Assembly: GCF_000753715.1 (NCBI RefSeq)
Contig: NZ_JPER01000001.1
Coordinates: 992,001-1,056,000, forward strand
DNA: 64,000 bases
DNA from: Pseudidiomarina salinarum
Lineage (GTDB): Bacteria > Pseudomonadota > Gammaproteobacteria > Enterobacterales > Alteromonadaceae
Direction: 5' to 3'
Shown: in pieces, positions 6,599-15,577 of the stretch
Layout: each line of letters starts with the position of its first letter
Position numbering within the stretch: position 1 is the first letter of the stretch
Made by a program: the position numbers and the translations under genes
Notes under the pieces: generated by a model
What the model saw: the letters and a program-made list of their open reading frames with translations, nothing else
The model's database searches: none
What the model was told of the DNA's origin: nothing

Positions 6599-7567
6599 AT
6601 GATTTCTCGCCCGATAATAGTGCGGTTCTGCGTACTGACGCTAGCTTTATGCACCCTCTTCCCATCGGCGCTTTTTGCTCAAACGAACTGCGCCCGCGAT
6701 GCCTATGAGATCAATAGTTTATTTAGTGCCCAATCATCGCAACTGCATGCTGCTAGTAAAGCAGGCAATGTTATTACTGAGAATAACCTTTCAGAAGAGC
6801 TATTTCAGTTAACCAAATCCTTGAAGTCATTAGCCGTGTCGTGCCAAGACGCACGTGTACCTAAGTTGTTCCGTGATAGCGTAGCATTCCTGTTTTTAAC
6901 GCATAAAGACGAACGCTTGTTAGCGCTCTACGAAGATTTTCTGCGAACTACTCAGCTAACAAAAGAACAGTATCTGAACTTCAGCGATGATTTTTACTTA
7001 ATGAACTGGCAGGCCCGTAATTTCGAGAAGCTTGAAGACTTAAAGCATGAGTTCCCGGTAAGTGCCAAAACAACTGACTTTTACCCAGCGGACATTGGCG
7101 CGTCTTTAAATGAAGACGACATGCTATTCAAAGCCCGTTTTACTGCGGGCGCGGAGCTCGAAACCTATAGCGAAAATCTCGACCCCAAAAAGTTGCAGCT
7201 GGTGGTGCTGGTTGAATTGCTGGACGGCGCGTCGCGCCGGCTCTTCGATCATGTTCGTCAGGATCCGGAATTATTCTCGAAAGTAGATAAAATCTTGTTC
7301 TTATTTTCTCAGACTTCGGTCGCCAACCCCTTTGATTTAGCGAATGCCTCGCAGCTGATGAGCGACTATGACTTTGCCTTCGTAAACAATGAGGATAACT
7401 GGCCGCAGGAAATCTACTTTCACCACTATCCGGTTTTCTACTTTTTACACGAAAACAAGGTTCTGGAACGGATACCTGGATGGCCATTAGAACCAGAGGC
7501 GCAGGCCAAGCTGGTTAACGATACCTATGGACGCTTACAGCGCGAGCTGAATCAAACAGAAGATTAA
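6599..7567 (+). CDS. Exported protein with degenerate thioredoxin-like domain (paralogue 2)
   Basis: A 322-residue protein with a signal peptide (1 to about 28, ending ALFAQ). It aligns with the preceding gene along its whole length: both share FLFLT, YEDF/YEAF, the W-Q-x-RNF segment, FPVS and the C-terminal YFLH-x-N-x-V-x-x-I-x-GWP. The position of the CxxC motif reads LLDGASR, so no cysteine remains there; the two N-terminal cysteines are kept. This is a tandem duplication with loss of redox residues, suggesting a binding or scaffold role. Its stop overlaps the stop of the convergent ychJ-like gene by 4 nt (TTAA). Confidence 0.65.
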   Translation: MISRPIIVRFCVLTLALCTLFPSALFAQTNCARDAYEINSLFSAQSSQLHAASKAGNVITENNLSEELFQLTKSLKSLAVSCQDARVPKLFRDSVAFLFLTHKDERLLALYEDFLRTTQLTKEQYLNFSDDFYLMNWQARNFEKLEDLKHEFPVSAKTTDFYPADIGASLNEDDMLFKARFTAGAELETYSENLDPKKLQLVVLVELLDGASRRLFDHVRQDPELFSKVDKILFLFSQTSVANPFDLANASQLMSDYDFAFVNNEDNWPQEIYFHHYPVFYFLHENKVLERIPGWPLEPEAQAKLVNDTYGRLQRELNQTED

Positions 7568-7926
7568 AGAATCTCACCGCTAAGGTAATACCAGCGCGGG
7601 CCCTCTTTCAGAAAGTCCGATTTTTCCTCCAGCTTGCCATGCTGCCCATCAGCCTCAAAGAATGCCCGGAAATGGACATAGCCCCGGTTGCCGCGTTGCC
7701 AGGACTCGACAATCTGCAGCTGCAGCCAGCGGGGATTATCAGTAAGATCCAGCTCAGGGCGGGTGTCAGGGTGCCAGGTTTCCAGCAAGTAATCCTGCAG
7801 ACCTAAAGAAAAAGCACTGAAGCGCGAACGCATCAGTGCTTCAGGGCTGGCCGGTAACCGCGCGCCGCGATGATAGGGCTCGCAGCATTTGTGGTACTTC
7901 CCTGCTCCACACGGGCACTTAGCCAT
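7564..7926 (-). CDS. YchJ family protein (SEC-C motif)
   Basis: A 120-residue protein starting MAKCPCGAGKYHKCCEPYH, a SEC-C-type zinc-binding motif, followed by the YchJ core (ALMRSRFSAF, YLLETWHP, GYVHFRAFF). YchJ (UPF0225) has no firmly known function. An ATG further upstream (8010) would add 28 residues inside prpF and is not used by the family. The chosen ATG shares its A with the prpF stop (TAATG), so this gene is likely translated as the last gene of the methylcitrate operon, perhaps only by position. Confidence 0.88.
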   Translation of the reverse strand: MAKCPCGAGKYHKCCEPYHRGARLPASPEALMRSRFSAFSLGLQDYLLETWHPDTRPELDLTDNPRWLQLQIVESWQRGNRGYVHFRAFFEADGQHGKLEEKSDFLKEGPRWYYLSGEIL

Positions 7927-9116
7927 TAAAAACAGTCGCCCGGAACCCGAACCCAGCCTTCCATCAATACCCGCGCACTGCGGCTCATGATGGCTTTGGT
8001 TACCGTCCACTCGCCGTTAACTTGCTTCGCTTCAGCCCCTACCTGCAAGGTCCCGGAAGGATGACCGAAGCGGACGCTATTGCGATCGCCGCCGCCGGCA
8101 GCAATATTGACTAAGGTTCCTGGCACTGCAGCTGCGGTTCCGATTGCAACCGCAGCCGTACCCATCATAGCGTGATGCAATTTACCCATCGACATAGCCC
8201 GCACCAGCAGGTCCACATCGGCTGCGTGAACGGCTTTGCCGCTGGATGACACATAGTCAGCAGGTGGCGCCACAAAGGCTATCTTCGGCGTATGCTGGCG
8301 CGAGGCAGCTTCATCGATGCTATTCACTAAACCCATCTTCACAGCGCCGTGAGCGCGCAGGTTCTCGAACATCACCAGCGCGTCAGCATCTTCATTAATA
8401 GCGCCCTGTAGTTCGGTGCCGGTATAGCCGATAGCTTCAGCGTTGACAAAAATGGTCGGGATACCCGCGTTGATCATGGTTGCTTTGATAGTGCCAATAC
8501 CCGGCACTTCAAGATCGTCCGTCACGTTGCCGGTCGGGAACATTGAACCACCTTCGCCATCTTCATCCGAGGCAGGGTCCATGAACTCAACGGGTATTTC
8601 CGCGGCCGGAAAGGTCACTCCATCAAGTTCAAAATCACCGGTTTCCTGAATTTCGCCGCCTACAACAGGGACATGAGCAATAATGGTCTTGCCAATGTTT
8701 GCCTGCCAGATACGCACAGTCGCCATCCCATTTTCGGGAACGCGGCTGCGGTCAACCAGCCCGTTACTTATCGCAAACGGCGCAACGGCAGCAGACAAGT
8801 TGCCACAGTTACCACTCCAGTCCACAAAAGGCTTATCAATAGATACCTGACCAAACAGATAATCTACGTCGTGGTCAGCTTTGCTGCTTTTTGACAGGAT
8901 CACCGTCTTGCTGGTGCTTGAGGTTGCGCCCCCCATGCCGTCAGTATGCTTACCATAAGGATCGGGGCTGCCGATTACCCGCAGTAACAAATTGTCCCGC
9001 GCCTGGCCCGGCACCTGCACGGCTTCCGGTAAATCCTGCAACCGGAAGAATACGCCTTTGCTGGTGCCGCCACGCATATAGGTGGCGGCGATTTTGATTT
9101 GCGGAGCATGTGTCAT
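7926..9116 (-). CDS. prpF: PrpF, 2-methylaconitate cis-trans isomerase
   Basis: A 396-residue protein that begins IKIAATYMRGGTSKGVFF, the PrpF signature; DGMGGATSSTSKT and SGNCGNLSAAVAPFAI are further conserved loops of the diaminopimelate epimerase-like fold. PrpF converts the 2-methylaconitate isomer made by AcnD into the one used by aconitase, in propionate breakdown. It starts 3 nt after the acnD stop. Complete length for the family. Cytoplasmic. Confidence 0.95.
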   Translation of the reverse strand: MTHAPQIKIAATYMRGGTSKGVFFRLQDLPEAVQVPGQARDNLLLRVIGSPDPYGKHTDGMGGATSSTSKTVILSKSSKADHDVDYLFGQVSIDKPFVDWSGNCGNLSAAVAPFAISNGLVDRSRVPENGMATVRIWQANIGKTIIAHVPVVGGEIQETGDFELDGVTFPAAEIPVEFMDPASDEDGEGGSMFPTGNVTDDLEVPGIGTIKATMINAGIPTIFVNAEAIGYTGTELQGAINEDADALVMFENLRAHGAVKMGLVNSIDEAASRQHTPKIAFVAPPADYVSSSGKAVHAADVDLLVRAMSMGKLHHAMMGTAAVAIGTAAAVPGTLVNIAAGGGDRNSVRFGHPSGTLQVGAEAKQVNGEWTVTKAIMSRSARVLMEGWVRVPGDCF

Positions 9117-9119
9117 AAC

Positions 9120-11723
9120 TCAGACCCCGGCCTGTTCGAGGAAGTCTTTAGCAAAGCGCTGCAATACACCACCTGCGTCAAAGATATTCACTTCTTCAGC
9201 AGTATCTAAGCGGCAGGTCACCGGAACTTCAATGCGCTCGCCGTTGGCACGATTAATTACCAATATCAGTCGCGCACCGGCAGTAGGTTCACCGACAACA
9301 TCAAAGGTTTCGGTGCCATCAATGCCCAGCGTATGGCGGGTCACGCCCGGATCAAATTCCAGTGGCAGCACGCCCATACCGATCAGGTTCGTGCGGTGGA
9401 TCCGCTCAAAACCTTCAGCCGCAATGGCTTCCACCCCGGCAAGCCGCACGCCTTTGGCTGCCCAGTCGCGGGACGAGCCCTGACCATAATCAGCACCAGC
9501 AATGATAATCAGCGGTTGCTTGCGTTCCATGTAGGTTTCGATTGCTTCCCACATGCGGGTCACTTTGCCTTCGGGTTCGACCCGGGCCAGTGAGCCCTGC
9601 TTCACCTTGCCGTTCTCCTGAACCATTTCATTAAGAAGTTTCGGGTTAGCGAAGGTCGCGCGCTGCGCAGTCAGATGATCACCTCGATGCGTTGCATACG
9701 AATTGAAATCTTCTTCCGGTACACCCATCTTCGCCAGATACTCACCAGCTGCGCTATCCAGCATAATGGCGTTTGACGGAGACAAATGATCAGTGGTGAT
9801 GTTATCGCCGAGCACTGCCAGCGGACGCATACCCCTAAGGGCGCGCTCACCAGCCAGTGCGCCTTCCCAGTACGGTGGACGGCGAATATAGGTACTCATC
9901 GGCCGCCAGTCATACAATGGGTCGATTTGATCACCAAAATCAACTTGCAGACTGAACATCGGATCATAAACCTCGCGGAACTGCTCAGGTTTTACGCTTT
10001 GCTTCACAATAGCGTCGATCTCAGCGTCATCCGGCCAGATATCTTTCAGCGTGATGGCATTACCCTGCTGGTCATAACCAAGAATATCTTTCTCGATATC
10101 AAAGCGAATGGTACCAGCAATAGCATAAGCAACTACCAGTGGTGGTGAGGCCAGGAAGGCCTGCTTCGCGTACGGATGAATACGGCCATCAAAGTTACGG
10201 TTTCCGGAAAGTACGGCGGTTGCATAAAGGTCACGGTCGATAATTTCTTGCTGAATAACCGGATCCAGTGCGCCGCTCATACCGTTACAGGTGGTACAGG
10301 CAAAACCGACCACACCGAAGCCCAGGCTTTCAAGCTCCGGCAGCAGGTTGGCTTCTTCAAGATACATTTTGACGGTTTTCGAGCCAGGCGCCAGCGAGGT
10401 TTTCACCCACGGCTTGCGCAGTAAGCCCAGTTTATTGGCGTTACGCGCTATCAGACCTGCCGCAATCATGTTGCGCGGGTTACTGGTGTTGGTACAGCTG
10501 GTGATCGCAGCGATGATCACCGCGCCATCAGGCATTTTGCCTTCTTCATTTTCCACCACACCAGAAATGCCGCGCGCAGCGAGTTCAGAAGCAGGCAACA
10601 ATGCGTGGGGGTTCGATGGTCCGGCCAGGTTACGTTGCACCGACGATAAGTCAAAGTTCAGCACGCGCTCATATTCAGCGGTATCCAGGCTGTCCGCCCA
10701 TAAACCGGTATGGCGGGCAAACTGTTCCACCAGCTTAACCTGCTTGTCATCACGACCAGTGATCTTCAGGTAATCAATGGTCTGGTCATCGATATAGAAC
10801 ATCGCCGCGGTAGCGCCATACTCAGGCGTCATATTGGAGATGGTTGCGCGGTCGCCAACGGATAAATTCGCAGCGCCTTCACCGTAAAACTCCAGATAAC
10901 CGCCAACCACACGTTGCTTACGAAGAAACGCTGTCAGAGCGAGTACCAGGTCAGTCCCTGTGATACCCGGCTGCAACTTGCCTGTCAGCTCCACACCGAT
11001 GATATCCGGCAGGCGCATGTACGAAGCCCGGCCCAGCATGACGCTTTCAGCTTCAAGGCCACCAACGCCCACCGAGATAACGCCAAGGGCATCGACCATA
11101 GGCGTATGGCTGTCAGTGCCGACACAGGTATCAGGGAAGGCTACATTGTCACGTACCTGAACAACTGGGGACATCTTCTCCAGATTGATCTGGTGCATGA
11201 TGCCATTCCCCGGAGGAATCACATCAACGTTTTTAAATGCCGTTTTAGTCCAGTTGATAAAGTGGAAGCGATCATCATTGCGCCGATCTTCAATCGCCCG
11301 GTTTTTGTCAAAAGCATCGCTTTCGAAACCCGCGTGTTCTACTGCCAGCGAATGGTCAACAATCAGCTGGGTCGGAACCACAGGGTTAACTTTTGACGGA
11401 TCACCGCCCTGCTCCGCGATCGCGTCGCGCAGGCCAGCAAGATCAACCAATGCGGTTTGTCCAAGGATATCGTGACAAACCACTCGCGCCGGGTACCACG
11501 GAAAGTCCAGGTCGCGTTTACGCTCGATCAACTGCTTCAGACTATCCGTCAGCATCGATGGATCGCAGCGGCGGACTAAGTTTTCAGCCAGGATCCGCGA
11601 GGTGTAAGGCAGCCTGGCGTAGGCGCCAGGCTCAATAGCATCAACTGCTGCACGGGCGTCATAGTATTGCAATGACGTACCCGGCAGCGATTTACGAAAA
11701 TCTTGATTCATATTAGCGCTCAT
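9120..11723 (-). CDS. acnD: AcnD, Fe/S-dependent 2-methylisocitrate dehydratase
   Basis: An 867-residue aconitase-family enzyme, the usual AcnD length. Visible are the cluster cysteine in ITSCTNTSNP, the pair in GFACTTCNGMSG, and the swivel-domain motif GADYGQGSSRDWAAKG. AcnD dehydrates 2-methylcitrate to 2-methylaconitate and replaces PrpD. It needs PrpF, which follows. The start overlaps the end of prpC by 11 nt; an ATG four codons later, one base after the prpC stop, is an alternative. AcnA/AcnB-type housekeeping aconitase is less likely because of the operon context. Confidence 0.95.
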   Translation of the reverse strand: MSANMNQDFRKSLPGTSLQYYDARAAVDAIEPGAYARLPYTSRILAENLVRRCDPSMLTDSLKQLIERKRDLDFPWYPARVVCHDILGQTALVDLAGLRDAIAEQGGDPSKVNPVVPTQLIVDHSLAVEHAGFESDAFDKNRAIEDRRNDDRFHFINWTKTAFKNVDVIPPGNGIMHQINLEKMSPVVQVRDNVAFPDTCVGTDSHTPMVDALGVISVGVGGLEAESVMLGRASYMRLPDIIGVELTGKLQPGITGTDLVLALTAFLRKQRVVGGYLEFYGEGAANLSVGDRATISNMTPEYGATAAMFYIDDQTIDYLKITGRDDKQVKLVEQFARHTGLWADSLDTAEYERVLNFDLSSVQRNLAGPSNPHALLPASELAARGISGVVENEEGKMPDGAVIIAAITSCTNTSNPRNMIAAGLIARNANKLGLLRKPWVKTSLAPGSKTVKMYLEEANLLPELESLGFGVVGFACTTCNGMSGALDPVIQQEIIDRDLYATAVLSGNRNFDGRIHPYAKQAFLASPPLVVAYAIAGTIRFDIEKDILGYDQQGNAITLKDIWPDDAEIDAIVKQSVKPEQFREVYDPMFSLQVDFGDQIDPLYDWRPMSTYIRRPPYWEGALAGERALRGMRPLAVLGDNITTDHLSPSNAIMLDSAAGEYLAKMGVPEEDFNSYATHRGDHLTAQRATFANPKLLNEMVQENGKVKQGSLARVEPEGKVTRMWEAIETYMERKQPLIIIAGADYGQGSSRDWAAKGVRLAGVEAIAAEGFERIHRTNLIGMGVLPLEFDPGVTRHTLGIDGTETFDVVGEPTAGARLILVINRANGERIEVPVTCRLDTAEEVNIFDAGGVLQRFAKDFLEQAGV

Positions 11724-12837
11724 TAATTGCAGGAACCGACCGCGCTTCAGGACCAGTATAGTCAGCGCTCGGACGGATAATACGGTTGTTTGCCCGCTGC
11801 TCTTTCACATGCGCAGTCCAGCCACTCACCCGCGACATCACGAAGATTGGCGTAAACAGCTTGGTCGGGATGCCCATGTAGTGATAAGCAGAGGCGTGGA
11901 AAAAGTCGGCATTCGGGAATAATTTCTTCTCGCGCCACATCACTTCTTCACAGCGGACTGAAACATCATACAGACGGGTGTCACCGAACTCGTCAGCCAG
12001 CTTCTCTGACCATTCTTTAATAATGGCGTTACGCGGATCATTGTCGCGATAGACCGCGTGACCAAAGCCCATGATTTTGTCTTTACGGGCCAGCATCGCC
12101 AGCAGCGTCTGTTCCGCATCTTCCGGTGATTTCATATCTTCAATCAGTTCCATCGCCGCTTCATTAGCGCCACCGTGCAGTGGACCACGCAACGAGCCGA
12201 TAGCACCGGTCACACAGGAATGAATATCCGATAAGGTTGAAGCACAAACCCGCGCGGTAAAGGTCGAGGCGTTAAACTCGTGCTCAGCATAAAGGATCAG
12301 TGACGTATTCATTACCGCGGTGTGCAGGTCCGACGGTTTTTTATCGTGCAGCAGACGCAGGAAATGTGCACCGATAGAATCATCATCAGTTTGCGTTTCA
12401 ATACGCACGCCGTCATGGCTGAACCGATACCAGTACAACAGAATGCTTGGGAATACTGCCAGCATCCGCTCAATGGCTGTATCGGCCTGGCTGAAATCAG
12501 CCTCTGGCTCCAGGTTACCCAGCATCGAGCAGCCGGTGCGCATCACATCCATTGGATGGGCATCAGCAGGAATCCGCTCCAGTACATCTTTCAACGCCTG
12601 CGGCAGGCCGCGCTGTGACTTCAGCCGCGCTTTATAGTCAGCGAGCTGGCTGCTATTGGGCAGTTCGCCGTGCGCGAGCAGGTAAGCGACTTCTTCAAAA
12701 CTGACCTTATCGGCCAGTTCTTTAATATCGTAACCACAATAAGTCAGGCCTGAACCCGTTTTACCCACAGTACAAAGTGCGGTCTGTCCCGCTACCTGGC
12801 CACGTAAACCAGCGCCACCTAATGCTTTATCTACCAT
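11713..12837 (-). CDS. prpC: PrpC, 2-methylcitrate synthase
   Basis: A 374-residue citrate synthase-family enzyme. Catalytic regions include SLRGPLHGGANEAAM (His) and IMGFGHAVYRDNDPR (His). It condenses propionyl-CoA with oxaloacetate to 2-methylcitrate. It is shorter than type II citrate synthases, as expected for PrpC, and lies between prpB and acnD. GGAG is found 9 nt before the ATG. Confidence 0.95.
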   Translation of the reverse strand: MVDKALGGAGLRGQVAGQTALCTVGKTGSGLTYCGYDIKELADKVSFEEVAYLLAHGELPNSSQLADYKARLKSQRGLPQALKDVLERIPADAHPMDVMRTGCSMLGNLEPEADFSQADTAIERMLAVFPSILLYWYRFSHDGVRIETQTDDDSIGAHFLRLLHDKKPSDLHTAVMNTSLILYAEHEFNASTFTARVCASTLSDIHSCVTGAIGSLRGPLHGGANEAAMELIEDMKSPEDAEQTLLAMLARKDKIMGFGHAVYRDNDPRNAIIKEWSEKLADEFGDTRLYDVSVRCEEVMWREKKLFPNADFFHASAYHYMGIPTKLFTPIFVMSRVSGWTAHVKEQRANNRIIRPSADYTGPEARSVPAINER

Positions 12838-12877
12838 TCTCTACTCCGGTAATTAGTTGTTATAAATTATCTGTTGG

Positions 12878-13759
12878 TTATTTCTTGTTAAACAGCTGAT
12901 CGAGCTTGGCTTCAAACTCGTGATAATTAAGAAAATCGTATAGCTCCATGCGCGTCTGCATGGTATCGATAACGGCCTTCTGATCACCTTGCTCAAGAAT
13001 ACTTTGGTACACATTCAGCGCTGCTTTATTCATCGCCCGGAAGGCACTCAACGGATACAACACCATATCGACGCCAACCTTCGCCAGTTCATCTTTATTG
13101 AACAGTGGCGTCGCGCCAAACTCAGTGATATTTGCCAGCACCGGAATATCCAGCGCCTTAGTGAAGGCTTCGTATTGTTCCAGGGTATGAACCGCTTCAG
13201 CGAAAATGGCGTCAGCGCCGGCATCGGCGCAGGCTAATGCGCGCTCGATTGCGGCATCCAGGCCATCTTGCTGAAGTGCGTCGGTACGGGCCATGATAAA
13301 AAATTGCTCATCGGTACGCGCGTCAACCGCGGCTTTTACCCGATCAACCATCTCGGCCTGAGAAACAATCTCTTTATTCGGACGGTGACCGCAACGCTTC
13401 TGGGCCACCTGATCTTCAATATGAAAGCCGGCAGCACCAGAGCGGGTCATTTCTTTTACTGTGCGCGCGATGTTGAAAGCGCCGCCCCAGCCGGTATCTG
13501 CGTCAACCAGCAATGGCAGGTCAGAAGCACCGGTAATGCGGCGGATGTCTTCACAAACATCGTTTAAGGACGTCATACCCAGATCCGGCAGACCGAAAGA
13601 GGCATTGGCAACACCGGCGCCTGACAGATAGAGCGCTTTATGGCCAACGCGTTCCGCCATCATAGCGGTATAGGCATTAATAGTGCCCACAATCTGCAGT
13701 GGACTTTCCTGGGCTATCGCCTGACGCAGCTTGGCGCCTGCACTTTGGATGTGTGTCAT
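12878..13759 (-). CDS. prpB: PrpB, 2-methylisocitrate lyase
   Basis: A 293-residue protein of the isocitrate lyase/PEP mutase superfamily. The catalytic loop [11 protein letters not shown] (with the active-site Cys) and the metal-binding [11 protein letters not shown] and FHIEDQV segments are intact. It cleaves 2-methylisocitrate to succinate and pyruvate, the last step of the cycle. Its ATG follows the regulator's stop by one base, so the two are coupled. Confidence 0.96.
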   Translation of the reverse strand: MTHIQSAGAKLRQAIAQESPLQIVGTINAYTAMMAERVGHKALYLSGAGVANASFGLPDLGMTSLNDVCEDIRRITGASDLPLLVDADTGWGGAFNIARTVKEMTRSGAAGFHIEDQVAQKRCGHRPNKEIVSQAEMVDRVKAAVDARTDEQFFIMARTDALQQDGLDAAIERALACADAGADAIFAEAVHTLEQYEAFTKALDIPVLANITEFGATPLFNKDELAKVGVDMVLYPLSAFRAMNKAALNVYQSILEQGDQKAVIDTMQTRMELYDFLNYHEFEAKLDQLFNKK

Positions 13760-13760
13760 G

Positions 13761-14444
13761 TTACTTTCCTAATTGGTTCAGTTGAAATTCAATATTGCGG
13801 CGGGATGCGCTGATGTGCCTGCGCATCAGAAGGTCGGCGAGTTCACCGTCACGGTTAGCAATCGCCTGAATAATTGCTTTATGTTCATCAAAGGCGCGGG
13901 ACACCCGCGGACCATTCATACCTAACTGCACACGGTACATGCGCACTAAGAAATACAACTCATCACAGAGCATATTAATAAGGTACGGGTTTTTGCTGCC
14001 AAGAATAATCCGATAATGAAAATCCAGATCGCCCTCTTCCTGGTAATAACTTTCGCCCTCGCGAACCCGTTGCGAAGACAAATGCTGATCAAGCAGTTCG
14101 CGCAGCTCGTCAATTTCGCTATCGCTCATCTGTTCAGCCGCCAGCCGGCATGCCAGGCCTTCCAGTTCTTCTCTGATCTGATAGAGGGATATCAGCCCAT
14201 CCGTCGATAAGGTCACCACCCGCGCTCCGGCGTTCGGGGTGCGCTCAATTAACCGGCACCGCTCAAGCCGCGCAAGGGCTTCACGTAATGGCGCCCGGCT
14301 AACGTCAAAGCGACGGGCCAGATCCAGTTCACTGATTTTACTGCCCGCAGGGATATCACCTTCAACAATCGCGCGCTGTATTTCCAGCAATACGCGATCA
14401 GAAGAAGTTACCGGGCTTCGCCAAAGGGGACTCTTAACGCTCAT
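13761..14444 (-). CDS. GntR-family (FCD) regulator of the methylcitrate operon
   Basis: A 227-residue GntR regulator: winged helix in residues 12-80 ([36 protein letters not shown]) and a C-terminal FCD ligand domain with the metal-binding Asp/His residues expected ([18 protein letters not shown]). It is the first gene of the operon with prpB, prpC, acnD and prpF, so it most likely represses them in the absence of a cycle intermediate such as 2-methylcitrate. Two similar palindromes lie at its start and 63 nt upstream. It is unrelated to the sigma-54 type PrpR of E. coli. Confidence 0.9.
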   Translation of the reverse strand: MSVKSPLWRSPVTSSDRVLLEIQRAIVEGDIPAGSKISELDLARRFDVSRAPLREALARLERCRLIERTPNAGARVVTLSTDGLISLYQIREELEGLACRLAAEQMSDSEIDELRELLDQHLSSQRVREGESYYQEEGDLDFHYRIILGSKNPYLINMLCDELYFLVRMYRVQLGMNGPRVSRAFDEHKAIIQAIANRDGELADLLMRRHISASRRNIEFQLNQLGK

Positions 14445-14445
14445 T

Positions 14446-14457
14446 TTTGTCGACAGA
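14446..14457 (-). promoter_or_regulatory. GntR-type operator, proximal imperfect copy
   Basis: TTTGTCGACAGA shares the TTGTCGACA core with the perfect palindrome at 14520. It ends 1 nt from the regulator's start codon, covering its ribosome site, which suggests autoregulation. Confidence 0.5.
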
Positions 14458-14519
14458 TGTTTGAGTGAGGCGCTATTTTAATGGCTGAAAAGCCAGTTAG
14501 CAAGACTCTAAAAGGAAGT

Positions 14520-14531
14520 ATTGTCGACAAT
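14520..14531 (-). promoter_or_regulatory. GntR-type operator, perfect palindrome
   Basis: ATTGTCGACAAT is a perfect 12-nt palindrome 75 nt upstream of the regulator's start, where the operon promoter should be. GntR/FCD regulators bind short palindromes of this kind; assignment to this regulator rests on position and on the second copy. Confidence 0.6.
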
Positions 14532-14560
14532 CAGCTCTTGACTAACTTTTTTACTGGCTA

Positions 14561-15433
14561 TTACTCACTGGCCTTTTCGGCGATTTTTTTAGCGGAAAAG
14601 TCATGATCGAGAAAAACGTCTGCCAGAATCTGTTGTTCAATGAAGTTGCGCTTATCAGCGCGCACCGGGAACCGGACAATAAGATGGATCTCACCTGCTG
14701 TCGGTACCTGCAAGGTTACGCGAGGATCAACCGACGGAACATCGACCCCTCTGATATCACTTTGGCGAGCCATATATTTTCTGGCCTGCTCGAGATAGTC
14801 CTGGCAATTGCGCGCCGCTACGTCCTGGAATTTCAGGCGGGCGCTACGCCAATCGTCTTCCCGCTTAAATGGTACGGTGAATACATGCAGCACATAGTCG
14901 TGCGTAAAGCTCTCATTAATTACCGGTTCTGAAACGAAGATAGAGTTCGGGATAACCGTCATGCGGCCGGTGCGCGAATGCGCTAGCTTGCCCGGGCCCA
15001 CTTCCAGAATAGTGGTTGCCAGCAGACTCTGGTCGATCACGTCCCCCCGAAAATCCTTGACCTGAATACGGTCACCAATTGTAAAAGCGCGTGCGCCGGA
15101 TTTAATAATGGAGCCAATTACACATAGGATCAGCTCTTTGGTGGCCACCACAAAAGCAACGGCAATGGCGACTATAGAAAGCGCCAGGGTCCGCAGCTCC
15201 TGCGCCCAGATCAGCGTCAGCCCCAGCAGCATAACCAGCAGCAGGCCGTTGCGAGTCTGGACCAGCCAGCGGCGGCGTAAGTCGCTGGATAACACAGTAC
15301 GACGGATAAAGCGTGCCAACAGCGCCCTGCTAATAAATACTATGATTATTAGCAATATAGATGCCGCTATCATCCTGAAGCCGCTGTCAGGTAAGGTGAT
15401 CGAATTTAGAAAATCTTGAATTGCAGACATCAT
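14561..15433 (-). CDS. MscS-family mechanosensitive channel-like protein
   Basis: A 290-residue protein with three transmembrane segments (about 18-38, 62-82 and 84-112) followed by an MscS-like beta domain (FTIGDRIQVKDFRGDVIDQSLLATTILEVG, read as two parts: pore end and beta barrel; then VIPNSIFVSEPVIN). This family releases solutes on membrane tension. The start at 15433 has a second ATG directly after it, and no clear ribosome site. It faces a cation antiporter across 144 nt, a plausible osmotic-stress pairing, though the genes are divergent. Specific subtype cannot be given. Confidence 0.85.
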   Translation of the reverse strand: MMSAIQDFLNSITLPDSGFRMIAASILLIIIVFISRALLARFIRRTVLSSDLRRRWLVQTRNGLLLVMLLGLTLIWAQELRTLALSIVAIAVAFVVATKELILCVIGSIIKSGARAFTIGDRIQVKDFRGDVIDQSLLATTILEVGPGKLAHSRTGRMTVIPNSIFVSEPVINESFTHDYVLHVFTVPFKREDDWRSARLKFQDVAARNCQDYLEQARKYMARQSDIRGVDVPSVDPRVTLQVPTAGEIHLIVRFPVRADKRNFIEQQILADVFLDHDFSAKKIAEKASE

Positions 15434-15577
15434 AGGTTGCCGGTTTACCTTTTATGTAGCGCTATTTTTATGTTTATTAGGATAAACCTATTCGCCGGTC
15501 TTTGGAATTCCTTCTGTTGGCTATACTGCTAAACAAATCTGTCTTTTAACTCTATTCTCAGGCGCAAGAGGATTCAC

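Noticed and set aside
9082-11638. Many plus-strand open frames over acnD
   Set aside because: All are shadows of the long acnD frame; composition is unlike proteins of the window and none has a domain.
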